From contig JAPKBR010000001.1 in the NCBI GenBank assembly GCA_028823345.1, forward strand, positions 62,001 to 126,000: a DNA stretch of 64,000 nucleotides, read 5' to 3'. This document shows positions 24,801-31,577 of the stretch, one piece after another. Both the position numbers and the translations under genes were made by a program. The number at the start of each line of letters is the position of its first letter. Positions within the stretch are counted from its first letter, which is position 1. The notes under the pieces were generated by a model. It was not told where the DNA came from, ran no database searches, and worked only from the letters and a program-made list of their open reading frames with translations. Source of the DNA: Planctomycetota bacterium (GTDB lineage Bacteria; Planctomycetota; UBA1135; GCA-002686595).

Positions 24801-25451
24801 GACAACGGCTTTGTGGAGCACACCGCCATCGGCGATGGGGTGCTGGTTCTGCCTCCTATCATTGCGGCTATGGCGGTGGATTCTACTGGTGGTCAGGTTG
24901 CCCCCTACATTACGGACGGGGGAAGCACCCTGGTCTTTGATGCGGCTGGTATGCCCGACCTCTACCGGGTCACCCCTTCCATGGCGCGACGCTTTTCCGT
25001 CGTGCTTGGAGATGCTGCGGTTACCCCGGCCACCACTTTGGCCTACGAAGTTGTGAGCGTGACGTATGACCAGGTTAATGATCAATTGCGCTGCACGACG
25101 GCGGCTGGCGTGGACATGTCCATCTTCTCGGCGACCACGGTTTTTGCGAGTCTGCGTCCCCATCACTTCCGGGTGGAGACCGCAGGTGTCCTGGACAACC
25201 TGACCTCGGCTGACGAGATTCGTTTCGGATTCGATGCCACCACTGCAGATGTGGCGGGCAACCCCTCAGCAAGTGGCGCCTACACGGTGACTTCCGTGGC
25301 GAACCAGTTGGCGCGAGACATCACCGACATGAATGGCAATGACTGGGACTTCTTCCGCTTCGAGGTAGAGTTTGACTTGGACGATCCTCTGCACACTCCC
25401 CTTCCTGGGTTGCTGTTCGTGAAGTTCCCCTATGAGTTCGGAGCCAACTAG
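21810..25451 (+). CDS. large Ig-like, glycine-rich surface lipoprotein
   Basis: A 1,213-residue predicted lipoprotein with lipobox LIAAGC (Cys27) when started at ATG 21810; a GTG at 21789 adds seven residues. An SbsA-like Ig segment (IRFTRAVDFSTVGLNTISI) lies near residues 70-90. From about residue 470 comes a beta-helix-like part with VLIEGDLSVSG, then a long Gly-rich region (about 505-815) full of GGxGG and GGGGG loops. Near residues 812-845 is a cysteine group with CDC and CIGC. The C-terminal 250 residues are a separate beta-rich domain. Probably exposed on the cell surface; function unknown. A strong terminator follows at 25483-25521. Confidence 0.75.
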   Translation: MSPIQAMRVNNPLFSLLLALPLIAAGCGGSVTGSGNGDGSDSTGATGFTVVSVSVAQSQIWQINRAIDIRFTRAVDFSTVGLNTISIATPSGLSATGAFTQVDADTVRFQPACPTLADNSDAGFLPGGRTYSLHVLDTSVNGVTVRDTQGYGVSQGLVVTFQTPNSTDPQALFLDTVPGPPDVRVRNRGAVSATDLDATYLERGDGTREYFYQQLSTQQGELIPPGGSQYLPRLNKYSDIDSQWSIVVFFNQPIISSPENISSDLLALEYEQQDGVGDFTGLGTHVELIANCTTTGAAVRVTPLGVVPQGKQMRLNIRQGFSDLTGDGLPSDNVGAARMQIFIAANAFDREYDEVTEDFDYPAGIANSREDGETALPQPPADWEDGILRASFDFGGTGGPGGDFDWVVGFSGPETVILDTVSSQILGGPGGIPTFTQTVINGIVDVHDFRIKSGSTVVVLGPNPLTVLASGEVLIEGDLSVSGSDNPGVQTLNTTFQPEAGATGNGGGGRGGTGSFLTSQSTPKGGDGFGAFAISNRGGTGGETTYKTGGTNNRRGSGGGGGTFGANVMYDHDRQPNGTLAPTTPLVRAQIVVGLDAEQGFGGGPNGKGAISQSVRAVGGAIGERPFVDGDDDNDFMGQMITADGTLVVGELSQVFAGAGGGAGGDAVSSNSFPLQPFQQTGDEKGSGGGGGGGGLRILALGSITIKDSGHVFANGGEGGGGENTNFFDRVGGGSGGGSGGHVIFSAAQGVIIEGVAVNSEEWYFDAPNSYGGIGWPNFSSDRALSAVGGQGGAGAQDFGGSGANGGTAWRCDCISRQYVDMDPPGCQATVDTDVPPHRCIGCFSIAASSFNDPMGPVLGAGGDGGPGIIQLHVGDPAVDIQLPDVGQPGREYGIGNIVNGVLAVAPLDPTQLIAPPPTGWLHPQQVAERVAGLVANDPNLNLPSVRMSDDLVPFFGDKSMARSTWIPLGLARISPSGISADFLPIQGVEVGNPDDVDNGFVEHTAIGDGVLVLPPIIAAMAVDSTGGQVAPYITDGGSTLVFDAAGMPDLYRVTPSMARRFSVVLGDAAVTPATTLAYEVVSVTYDQVNDQLRCTTAAGVDMSIFSATTVFASLRPHHFRVETAGVLDNLTSADEIRFGFDATTADVAGNPSASGAYTVTSVANQLARDITDMNGNDWDFFRFEVEFDLDDPLHTPLPGLLFVKFPYEFGAN

Positions 25452-25482
25452 GCACGCGCACATGGGCTGAGAGGCCCTATTG

Positions 25483-25521
25483 AAAGAGTCGGGGCGGTCA
25501 AACCGCCCCGACTCTTTTTTT
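25483..25521 (+). terminator. strong Rho-independent terminator
   Basis: A perfect 16-bp stem (25483-25498 with 25502-25517, loop CAA) is followed by a T-run to 25521. The A-run at its left foot also makes it usable from the opposite strand. It closes the lipoprotein transcript that ends at 25451. Confidence 0.95.
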
Positions 25522-25553
25522 GTGCCACGGGGGTCCGCTGGGTCCGGGCGGGT

Positions 25554-25648
25554 AGTGACGCCGGGGGCTTCATGCGGCCCTGGCCGGAGGGCGAGCAGTT
25601 CCCCCGAGCCCATGGGGACTGCTAGAATCTCCTTCGTTACAGGTGAGC
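25554..25648 (+). promoter_or_regulatory. promoter block, copy A (duplicated at 27819-27913)
   Basis: This 95-bp block matches 27819-27913 without gaps at 75 of 95 positions. It contains TGCTAGAAT, an extended -10-like element (TAGAAT at 25623-25628), and ends with GTTACAGGTGAGC. In both copies a GTG lies 14 nt after the hexamer. Here the downstream gene's signal peptide implies a later start (25745), so the GTG at 25643 is probably not the real start. See the findings. Confidence 0.65.
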
Positions 25649-25744
25649 TGGGTCCGCGTAGGGGCCCGATGGGAGACCATCGGGATCCGTTACGAAGACA
25701 TCAAGGCCCCAAGCGACGGTTCCTCTTTTCCACCACTACCTTCC

Positions 25745-27643
25745 ATGACGCGTTCAAGCAAATCTCTCGGTCTCGTTCTCGCTGCTGCCCTTTGTATCTC
25801 CACCTCCGATGCGCTTGCACAACGGCCTGGAAAGGCCAAGCAGAAGTTTGTCGACGGTCAAGCTGTAGTCGTCGAGGCCTTCGAGGAATCCAAGGACTGG
25901 GTTCAGCATGACCTTTGGGTGGAGACCGAATTCGATTCCGATGGGGACGGAGCCCTGGATCGCGTTCATGTAGATGTCACCCGGCCCGGGCAGACAGACT
26001 CCCAAGGTCTGCGTGTGCATGTGATCTATGAGACAAGTCCCTATTTTTCGGGGACCAGTGGTGGGGGCAAGAGCTACTTCTGGAACCCGAGTCAAGAGGT
26101 CGGCGCCACACCGCCGGAGCGCAAGAGCGCGCCTCCCATCGAGCACCAAAGCAAGCGGCCGCTCATGTCGCGCTCGCAGATAAAGACCTGGGTGCCACGC
26201 GGATTCGCCGTGGTGCATTCGGCTTCGCCGGGCACGGGCCTGTCCCAAGGATGCCCCACCGTTGGCGGGGCGAACGAAGCTCTCGCTCCCAAGGCCGTTA
26301 TCGACTGGCTAAACGGCCGCGCGAGTGGGTTCACTGAGGTGGAAGGAGGAGAGCAGGTCAAGGCCTATTGGTGTACGGGAAAGGTCGGTATGACAGGTAC
26401 CTCTTATAACGGAACCCTTCCTCTAGCTGCGGCGACCACGGGCGTAGATGGATTGGAGGCGATCATTCCTATCGCTCCCAACACCTCCTACTACCACTAC
26501 TACCGGGCCAATGGTCTGGTCCGCCACCCGGGGGGATGGATGGGAGAGGACATCGACATCCTCTACGACTTCATCAATAGCGGCTACCCGGACATGCGGG
26601 AGACGTGCAACTGCGATGTACGCGATGACTTGCTGCAAGCTAGCCACGACCGCGCAACTGGCGACTACAACGAATTCTGGGCGGGCCGTGACTACGGCAA
26701 TCAGCTTGGAGCCCTCAAGGCCGCAACGTTCCTTGCGCACGGCTTCAATGACTGGAACGTAATGCCGAACCACAGTGTGCGCATTTACAAGATGCTGCAG
26801 GATAAGGGCGTCCCCTCACGCGTCTTCTTTCACCAGGGCGGCCACGGCGGCGGTCCGCCCCTGGAGGAGATGAACCGTTGGTTCACCCGTTATGTCTGTG
26901 GTGTGAAGAACGGCGTTGAAAAGGACCCGCGTTCGCTCGTCGTCCGGGAAGGGGCCAAGCGCACAGAGCCGACGGCCTACAAAAACTATCCCCATCCAGA
27001 TGCCGAAGACGTGACTGTGTTCTTGGGCAAGGGTGGGCAGAGCGCAGGGACTTTGGTGATGCGCTCTCCAAGGAACCAAGGCACGGAGACGCTTGTGGAT
27101 GACGCATCTGTTCCGGGCGCCGAGTTGGCCTCCGCGGAGAAGTCGATTCACCGCTTGCTCTATGCCACGAAGCCTCTTTCCAGGCCCGTGCACCTCTCAG
27201 GTACCGCGCGTATCAAGCTGCGCGTGGCGAGCAGCAAGCCCGCAGCCAACCTCTCGGTTTGGCTTGTCTCACTGCCGTGGACGGATAGTCGCAGTATCAA
27301 CGACAACATCATCACTCGCGGATGGGCGGACCCGCAGAACCACGCCTCCCTTGCCGGGCCGTGTGTATTTGAAGATGGCGACGAGAGTTCTCGCTACTAC
27401 GTCTCTGCGAAAGAGGGTTCGCCGCTGACACCAGGCGAGGCGGTGACCTTGTTCTTCGATCTAGAGCCCGATGATCAGATTATCCCGGAAGGGGCGAGTA
27501 TTGGTTTGATGGTGTTCTCCAGCGATCGCGACTTCACGCTATGGCCCGAGCCAGGGACGGAGCTCACCGTAGATCTGGCCGCAAGCCACCTGCATCTTCC
27601 CGTGGTGGGTGGCTACTCGGCGCTCTCGAGCGCCATCAAGTGA
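25745..27643 (+). CDS. secreted S15-family X-Pro dipeptidyl-peptidase/acylase-like hydrolase
   Basis: A 632-residue alpha/beta hydrolase of the CocE/S15 family, which cleaves X-Pro dipeptides or acyl esters/amides. The nucleophile is in GMTGTSYNG (Gly-x-Ser-Tyr-x-Gly), the acid in HGFNDWNV and the histidine in HQGGHGGG, forming the full Ser-Asp-His triad. The C-terminal 200 residues form the jelly-roll domain typical of S15 enzymes. ATG 25745 gives a clean signal peptide (TRSSKSLGLVLAAALC..., cut after ALAQ); starting at GTG 25643 would put 34 extra residues before it. It is predicted periplasmic or secreted. Substrate is unknown. It is preceded by the duplicated promoter block. Confidence 0.88.
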   Translation: MTRSSKSLGLVLAAALCISTSDALAQRPGKAKQKFVDGQAVVVEAFEESKDWVQHDLWVETEFDSDGDGALDRVHVDVTRPGQTDSQGLRVHVIYETSPYFSGTSGGGKSYFWNPSQEVGATPPERKSAPPIEHQSKRPLMSRSQIKTWVPRGFAVVHSASPGTGLSQGCPTVGGANEALAPKAVIDWLNGRASGFTEVEGGEQVKAYWCTGKVGMTGTSYNGTLPLAAATTGVDGLEAIIPIAPNTSYYHYYRANGLVRHPGGWMGEDIDILYDFINSGYPDMRETCNCDVRDDLLQASHDRATGDYNEFWAGRDYGNQLGALKAATFLAHGFNDWNVMPNHSVRIYKMLQDKGVPSRVFFHQGGHGGGPPLEEMNRWFTRYVCGVKNGVEKDPRSLVVREGAKRTEPTAYKNYPHPDAEDVTVFLGKGGQSAGTLVMRSPRNQGTETLVDDASVPGAELASAEKSIHRLLYATKPLSRPVHLSGTARIKLRVASSKPAANLSVWLVSLPWTDSRSINDNIITRGWADPQNHASLAGPCVFEDGDESSRYYVSAKEGSPLTPGEAVTLFFDLEPDDQIIPEGASIGLMVFSSDRDFTLWPEPGTELTVDLAASHLHLPVVGGYSALSSAIK

Positions 27644-27818
27644 TGATCGGTATGGGGCTCGCCTAGCGTAGCAGTGCGCTAACCGGCCTGCTCTTCCATA
27701 GCCGTGAGTGTGTACGGCTCACTACGGCGTGACGTAGGTGCGCCTGATCCCGCTGTTGGCGACGCACCGTTGGCGTGCGCCCCCTTTGCCACGGGTACCT
27801 GGTGTAGCCCGACCCCAC

Positions 27819-27913
27819 AGTGACTGCAGGGGCTTCAAGGGGCACGGACCGGGGGGCGCAGAGTTCCCTTGAGCCCATTGGGGCTGCTAGAATCCTCTTA
27901 GTTACAAGTGAGC
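27819..27913 (+). promoter_or_regulatory. promoter block, copy B
   Basis: Second copy of the block at 25554-25648 (79% identity over 95 bp, no gaps). It holds TGCTAGAAT (TAGAAT at 27888-27893) and GTTACAAGTGAGC. Here the GTG at 27908 is the probable start of the lipoprotein gene, which would give a 5' leader of under 10 nt and no Shine-Dalgarno. Confidence 0.7.
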
Positions 27914-29716
27914 AAAGTCCCATTTACGATTCTGATCTTGATCTGCCTATGGGCCTGCAAAAGGCCTGCAGATCAACCGCAACCCCTCCGGGTGGTGGAT
28001 ATCACGCCCTCGGCGGATGCTCAGGTGTATCTCAATGAGCCGCTCGTTGTGACCTTTGACCAGGAGGTGGACTTGGCCTCGATCACCCCCGCGAGCGCAC
28101 GGGTTCTTGCGGCGGGCAGTCCGGTTTCCGGTCGCTGGCAGGTGGATGGGGTACACCTTAGTTTTTGGCCCGAGCCTATTTTGCGTCCCGATCGCTCCGA
28201 TGGGGGCTACCACCCCGGTCAGCAGCACGCATTGGTGTTGACGGGATTTCCCCGGCCCGATGGAATTCGCGCCAAGAGCGGGGCGCACCTTGCCAAGACC
28301 CTGCGCCATGACTTCGTGGCTAAGGGTGTGGAGCCCGGCCCAAGTCTCTTCGACCTTTCCATGGATCCCGGGCGATGCGAACCCCTGAGAGCCGCAGGTG
28401 CGGTCCAAGGTGCGCCCCTTTTGTTGCGTGGGGGAGATGCGATCGCCTTGGTGTGCGATGAACCCCTCGATCCGAGTTCGTTGATTTCCAGTGAGTTCTG
28501 GATCGAGGCGGATTTTTCTGCGGGACAAGCGCAGCAGGATCAGGTTGGGCGGGTGGCCGGAGTGCACGCCCGTCTGGTACAGAACAATCATTTCCAGTCC
28601 AGAACGGCGGGATCCTGCGCACGCATGGAGTTTTGGCCCGATCGACGTTTGTCAGAGGGGAGCTACCTTTTGCGCGGGGTTGCCCAGCCTAGCCTGATGG
28701 ATATGGGAGGGAATCTCGCATGGAGCGAGGCGGAGCCGATTACCTTGGTACGCCTGCGGGTTATGCCTAAGGGGCTAGGCGCGGATTTGACCATTCGGCT
28801 GGATTTCCTCGACACTCGCGGCAAATCCGCACAGAGGATTCCCTGGGCCGATGGGACGGCATCCTGGTCTGACCGGGGAGAGCTCAGCGTAGTCCTCCCT
28901 GCGGCTATAGGTGATGGTCATGAGGGCCGGATCGAGTTGAGCGGCGAACAAACCCAGGCCGAGCGAGAAGCCACGCACCTGAGTGTGCCCAAAGGCGCTA
29001 CAGCCGAGTTTTTCCAGGCGCCTGGCTTGGTGGTCCTACGTAGCCAGGGCTCCTTGCGCATTGATGGTTCCCTCATTCGGCGGCGCATGGGGGCTGAAGT
29101 AGACCCTGTGGTCGTGCCAGGATCCCAAGCCCCACCGGTCCTATTGTCTGAGTTCTTGGAACAAGCACGAGCAGACGGCCGAGAGTGGACCGTGTTGATC
29201 GCAGGCGCCGACCTGTTCATCGAGGGGGAGCTGCGCGTGGACACGCCCCTGATTTTGGTTGCTGGGGGACGCGTGAGGATCAATGGCAGTGTGCGCTGCA
29301 AGAGCGAGCACTTGCACCTCTTGGGTGAAGGCGGTGGACTCGATTTACCGGGCATTCCCTCGCCCATGCTGGGGGTCATGGTGGACCAGCCCCAACTGAA
29401 TCCCCTGCGCGAGCCCCTATTGTTCGCTGCGATTTCATCACCCCTCCCACGGGAGGTCAGTCGGCGCTACGACTGGGGCCGCTTGGCGGTGGGCGGACGC
29501 GAGGGCGCAGGGCGCTGGCATGTGGGTTTTCTGCCCGCCGGTGTTGAACCCAGTCGGGACCTTATGGTCCGCCATCCGGGCCTTTTGAGTGGGGATGGAC
29601 CTGTGCGAGTCCTGGTGGAGCTAGAGGTGTTCCCCGGAGGTGTTTGGGATCCACCGGCTTTGGATTTTCTGCGACTGGATTGGGAGGCCCCTGGGGCCTC
29701 GCCCATTGCACGCTGA
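27908..29716 (+). CDS. Ig-like domain lipoprotein, shorter member of the family
   Basis: A 602-residue predicted lipoprotein; GTG 27908 gives SKVPFTILILICLWAC with the lipobox cysteine at 17. An SbsA-type Ig segment follows at once (VTFDQEVDLASITPASARVL, about residues 45-64). A second similar motif, DEPLDPSSLISSEFWIE, lies near 180-196. Near residues 430-470 a beta-helix-like stretch (LFIEGELRVDTPLILVAGG, then VRINGSVRCKSE) matches the 'LxIxGxLxV' part of the proteins at 21810 and 41303, but the long Gly-rich region is absent. Function is unknown. It is followed after 85 bp by the prepilin peptidase gene. Confidence 0.72.
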   Translation: MSKVPFTILILICLWACKRPADQPQPLRVVDITPSADAQVYLNEPLVVTFDQEVDLASITPASARVLAAGSPVSGRWQVDGVHLSFWPEPILRPDRSDGGYHPGQQHALVLTGFPRPDGIRAKSGAHLAKTLRHDFVAKGVEPGPSLFDLSMDPGRCEPLRAAGAVQGAPLLLRGGDAIALVCDEPLDPSSLISSEFWIEADFSAGQAQQDQVGRVAGVHARLVQNNHFQSRTAGSCARMEFWPDRRLSEGSYLLRGVAQPSLMDMGGNLAWSEAEPITLVRLRVMPKGLGADLTIRLDFLDTRGKSAQRIPWADGTASWSDRGELSVVLPAAIGDGHEGRIELSGEQTQAEREATHLSVPKGATAEFFQAPGLVVLRSQGSLRIDGSLIRRRMGAEVDPVVVPGSQAPPVLLSEFLEQARADGREWTVLIAGADLFIEGELRVDTPLILVAGGRVRINGSVRCKSEHLHLLGEGGGLDLPGIPSPMLGVMVDQPQLNPLREPLLFAAISSPLPREVSRRYDWGRLAVGGREGAGRWHVGFLPAGVEPSRDLMVRHPGLLSGDGPVRVLVELEVFPGGVWDPPALDFLRLDWEAPGASPIAR

Positions 29717-29801
29717 GCTACCCCGGGGAACGGTATCCGCGGGGGTGGGGACGGGGGCTTGATCGGGCCTCTGCACTTCATCACCATCTAGGGCAGGCAT
29801 C

Positions 29802-30710
29802 ATGGAACCCCCGTTCACTCATCCCCTCATCATCGGCCCCTTGGCGCCCGTTTTTTGGGGCCTCATGGGTTTGCTGGTGGGCTCGTTTCTCAACGTAGCG
29901 ATCTATCGGTTGCCCGCAGAAGGGGAGAGCATTTTCAAACCCCTGCGATCCAGGTGTCCCAAGTGCCGCACCAGCCTGACCTGGTACGAGAACATTCCCG
30001 TGCTGTCCTGGCTGGTGTTGAGGGCTCGCTGCAAGACCTGTAAATGTCCGATCCACTGGCGCTATCCCCTGGTGGAGGCCCTGACGGCTTTCTTGTTTTG
30101 GTCCGCAGCCCATTCGTTTGCCGGGGATCCCTTGATGATCGGCATCGTCGTCTTGGTCTTGTCGGGACTTGTGGTCGCGACCTTTGTGGACTTCGATTGC
30201 TTCGAGATCCCCGATGAGGTCAGCATCGGAGGATGCATACTTGCCCCGGTGCTGAGTTTCCTCGTGCCGCGCCTGCATGGTGTCGAGCTGGACCGCTTCG
30301 AGGCCGTCAGTGGTTGTCTCTTGGGGATGGCCGTGGGCGGCGGAATTCTCTATTTCATCGGCTGGGTGGGCACCAAGGTTTATTCTGTGGATGCCATGGG
30401 GTTCGGTGACGTGAAACTCGTTGCGGCAGGAGGGGGCTTTATCGGCGCCGTAGGGATCTTGCACGGACTCCTTATCGCAGCGGTGCTCGGTTCCATAGTG
30501 GGCATCTTGAACATGTTGCGCTTGTACTGTGAACTGCGTACACGAGTCGCCAAACGGCACAAGGCGGACAGTCGCCTGCGCTCTTTACAAGCGGCTCGCC
30601 TTGCGGGCCGCTACATACCCTTCGGACCCTATCTTGCCGTGGGGATTGGCCTCGGTATCCTTGGCTGGAATAATGATGGGGCTCTCCTTTTACAGTACCT
30701 ACTCGACTGA
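29802..30710 (+). CDS. pilD: prepilin peptidase/N-methyltransferase
   Basis: A 302-residue integral membrane aspartic protease (A24 family) that cleaves the leader from type IV prepilins and pseudopilins and methylates the new N-terminus. The N-terminal cytoplasmic loop has the two zinc-binding pairs CPKC and CKTC. The catalytic aspartates lie in VDFDCFEIPDE and GFGDVKL. Several hydrophobic segments follow. Start ATG 29802 has an AGGGCAGG purine stretch upstream. It should process the prepilin at 38144. Confidence 0.95.
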   Translation: MEPPFTHPLIIGPLAPVFWGLMGLLVGSFLNVAIYRLPAEGESIFKPLRSRCPKCRTSLTWYENIPVLSWLVLRARCKTCKCPIHWRYPLVEALTAFLFWSAAHSFAGDPLMIGIVVLVLSGLVVATFVDFDCFEIPDEVSIGGCILAPVLSFLVPRLHGVELDRFEAVSGCLLGMAVGGGILYFIGWVGTKVYSVDAMGFGDVKLVAAGGGFIGAVGILHGLLIAAVLGSIVGILNMLRLYCELRTRVAKRHKADSRLRSLQAARLAGRYIPFGPYLAVGIGLGILGWNNDGALLLQYLLD

Positions 30711-30740
30711 CATCTAGAGGGCCACGCGCCCGAACATTTC

Positions 30741-31424
30741 ATGCGCCTGATTTCAACCTACACACTGATGATCTTCTGCGCTCTGCTGACCCTCAGCGGT
30801 TGCGCTTCCGACCAAGCTCTGCGTGGATCCCTTGCGGAGCGCGACGGTATGATTCGTCGTTTGCGAGATGAGAACGCTACCTTGCAACAGGAGATCGTTC
30901 ATTTGGCCGAGGATCGTGCAGGCTTACAGAGTGATTTGCGCGACCTTCGAGATAGGCAGGTTCCGCTTGAGACGATCCCGGCCTCATTGCCCACCATCGA
31001 GGCTGAGGAGTTGGCGGAGTACGGCATCGAAGTGGAACGCCGAGGGGACGAAATTATTTACTTGGTTCCAAGCGCAATCACATTCGGGGCGGGTAAAGCC
31101 GAGCTGACCCCTGCCGGGGAGCGTGCCCTCAAGGCGCTCGCGCCGCGTATGGCCAGCGACACCCCAGGGGCAGCGGTCATCTCTGTGGAAGGGCACACGG
31201 ACTCGGACCCCATCCGGCGTTCTGGTTTCGCGAGCAACCGGGAACTCTCCCTGGCCCGTGCCCTTGCTGTGCACGGGTTTCTCGTGTCCCTCGGGGATCT
31301 TCCCGATGAGCGCTTTGTGGTGATGGGCTACGGACCCCACCGGCCCTTGCAACCCAACTCGGATGCATCGGGAAAGGCACGTAATCGCCGGGTCGAAATT
31401 ATCGTCCGGGCAAGGCGGGAGTAG
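30741..31424 (+). CDS. OmpA-family peptidoglycan-binding lipoprotein
   Basis: A 227-residue outer-membrane lipoprotein. The lipobox LSGC has Cys21, then comes a coiled coil (about residues 25-75) and a C-terminal OmpA-like domain (about 100-225). The domain has GHTDSDP, SNRELSLARA and KARNRRVEIIV, the residues that bind diaminopimelate in peptidoglycan. This is similar to Pal or to MotB-like stators, but no transmembrane segment follows the signal, so it is not MotB. It probably tethers the outer membrane to the cell wall. It is 30 bp after pilD. Confidence 0.88.
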   Translation: MRLISTYTLMIFCALLTLSGCASDQALRGSLAERDGMIRRLRDENATLQQEIVHLAEDRAGLQSDLRDLRDRQVPLETIPASLPTIEAEELAEYGIEVERRGDEIIYLVPSAITFGAGKAELTPAGERALKALAPRMASDTPGAAVISVEGHTDSDPIRRSGFASNRELSLARALAVHGFLVSLGDLPDERFVVMGYGPHRPLQPNSDASGKARNRRVEIIVRARRE

Positions 31425-31503
31425 GGCCTGGAGGGGGCCCTGCAGGGGCTCGCTGGAGCGAGCTTGCGTCGTTCCCCACAGGGTTTGGCCTTGGATGTAG
31501 ACT

Positions 31504-31517
31504 GGGAGAGTTCTCCC
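31504..31517 (+). promoter_or_regulatory. 14-bp inverted repeat before the EF-G paralogue
   Basis: GGGAGA-GT-TCTCCC is a perfect inverted repeat. A possible promoter follows: TTAGTG (31531-31536), 17-bp spacer, TAAAAT (31554-31559), then ATG at 31578. The repeat could be an operator; the two-base centre is too short for a good RNA hairpin. Confidence 0.35.
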
Positions 31518-31577
31518 GGTGCTCTGGGCGTTAGTGGCCCTCGGCATTGGATCTAAAATTCAATTGCCCCCTGTCTT

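Noticed and set aside
23823..25166. A 447-codon open frame on the minus strand opposite the Gly-rich lipoprotein gene
   Set aside because: It mirrors the third-position bias of the plus-strand gene, lacks any recognisable domain, and the plus-strand product has a signal peptide and family resemblance.
25643..25744. N-terminal extension of the S15 peptidase from GTG 25643
   Set aside because: It would place 34 residues before a well-formed signal peptide. The GTG is explained by the duplicated promoter block.
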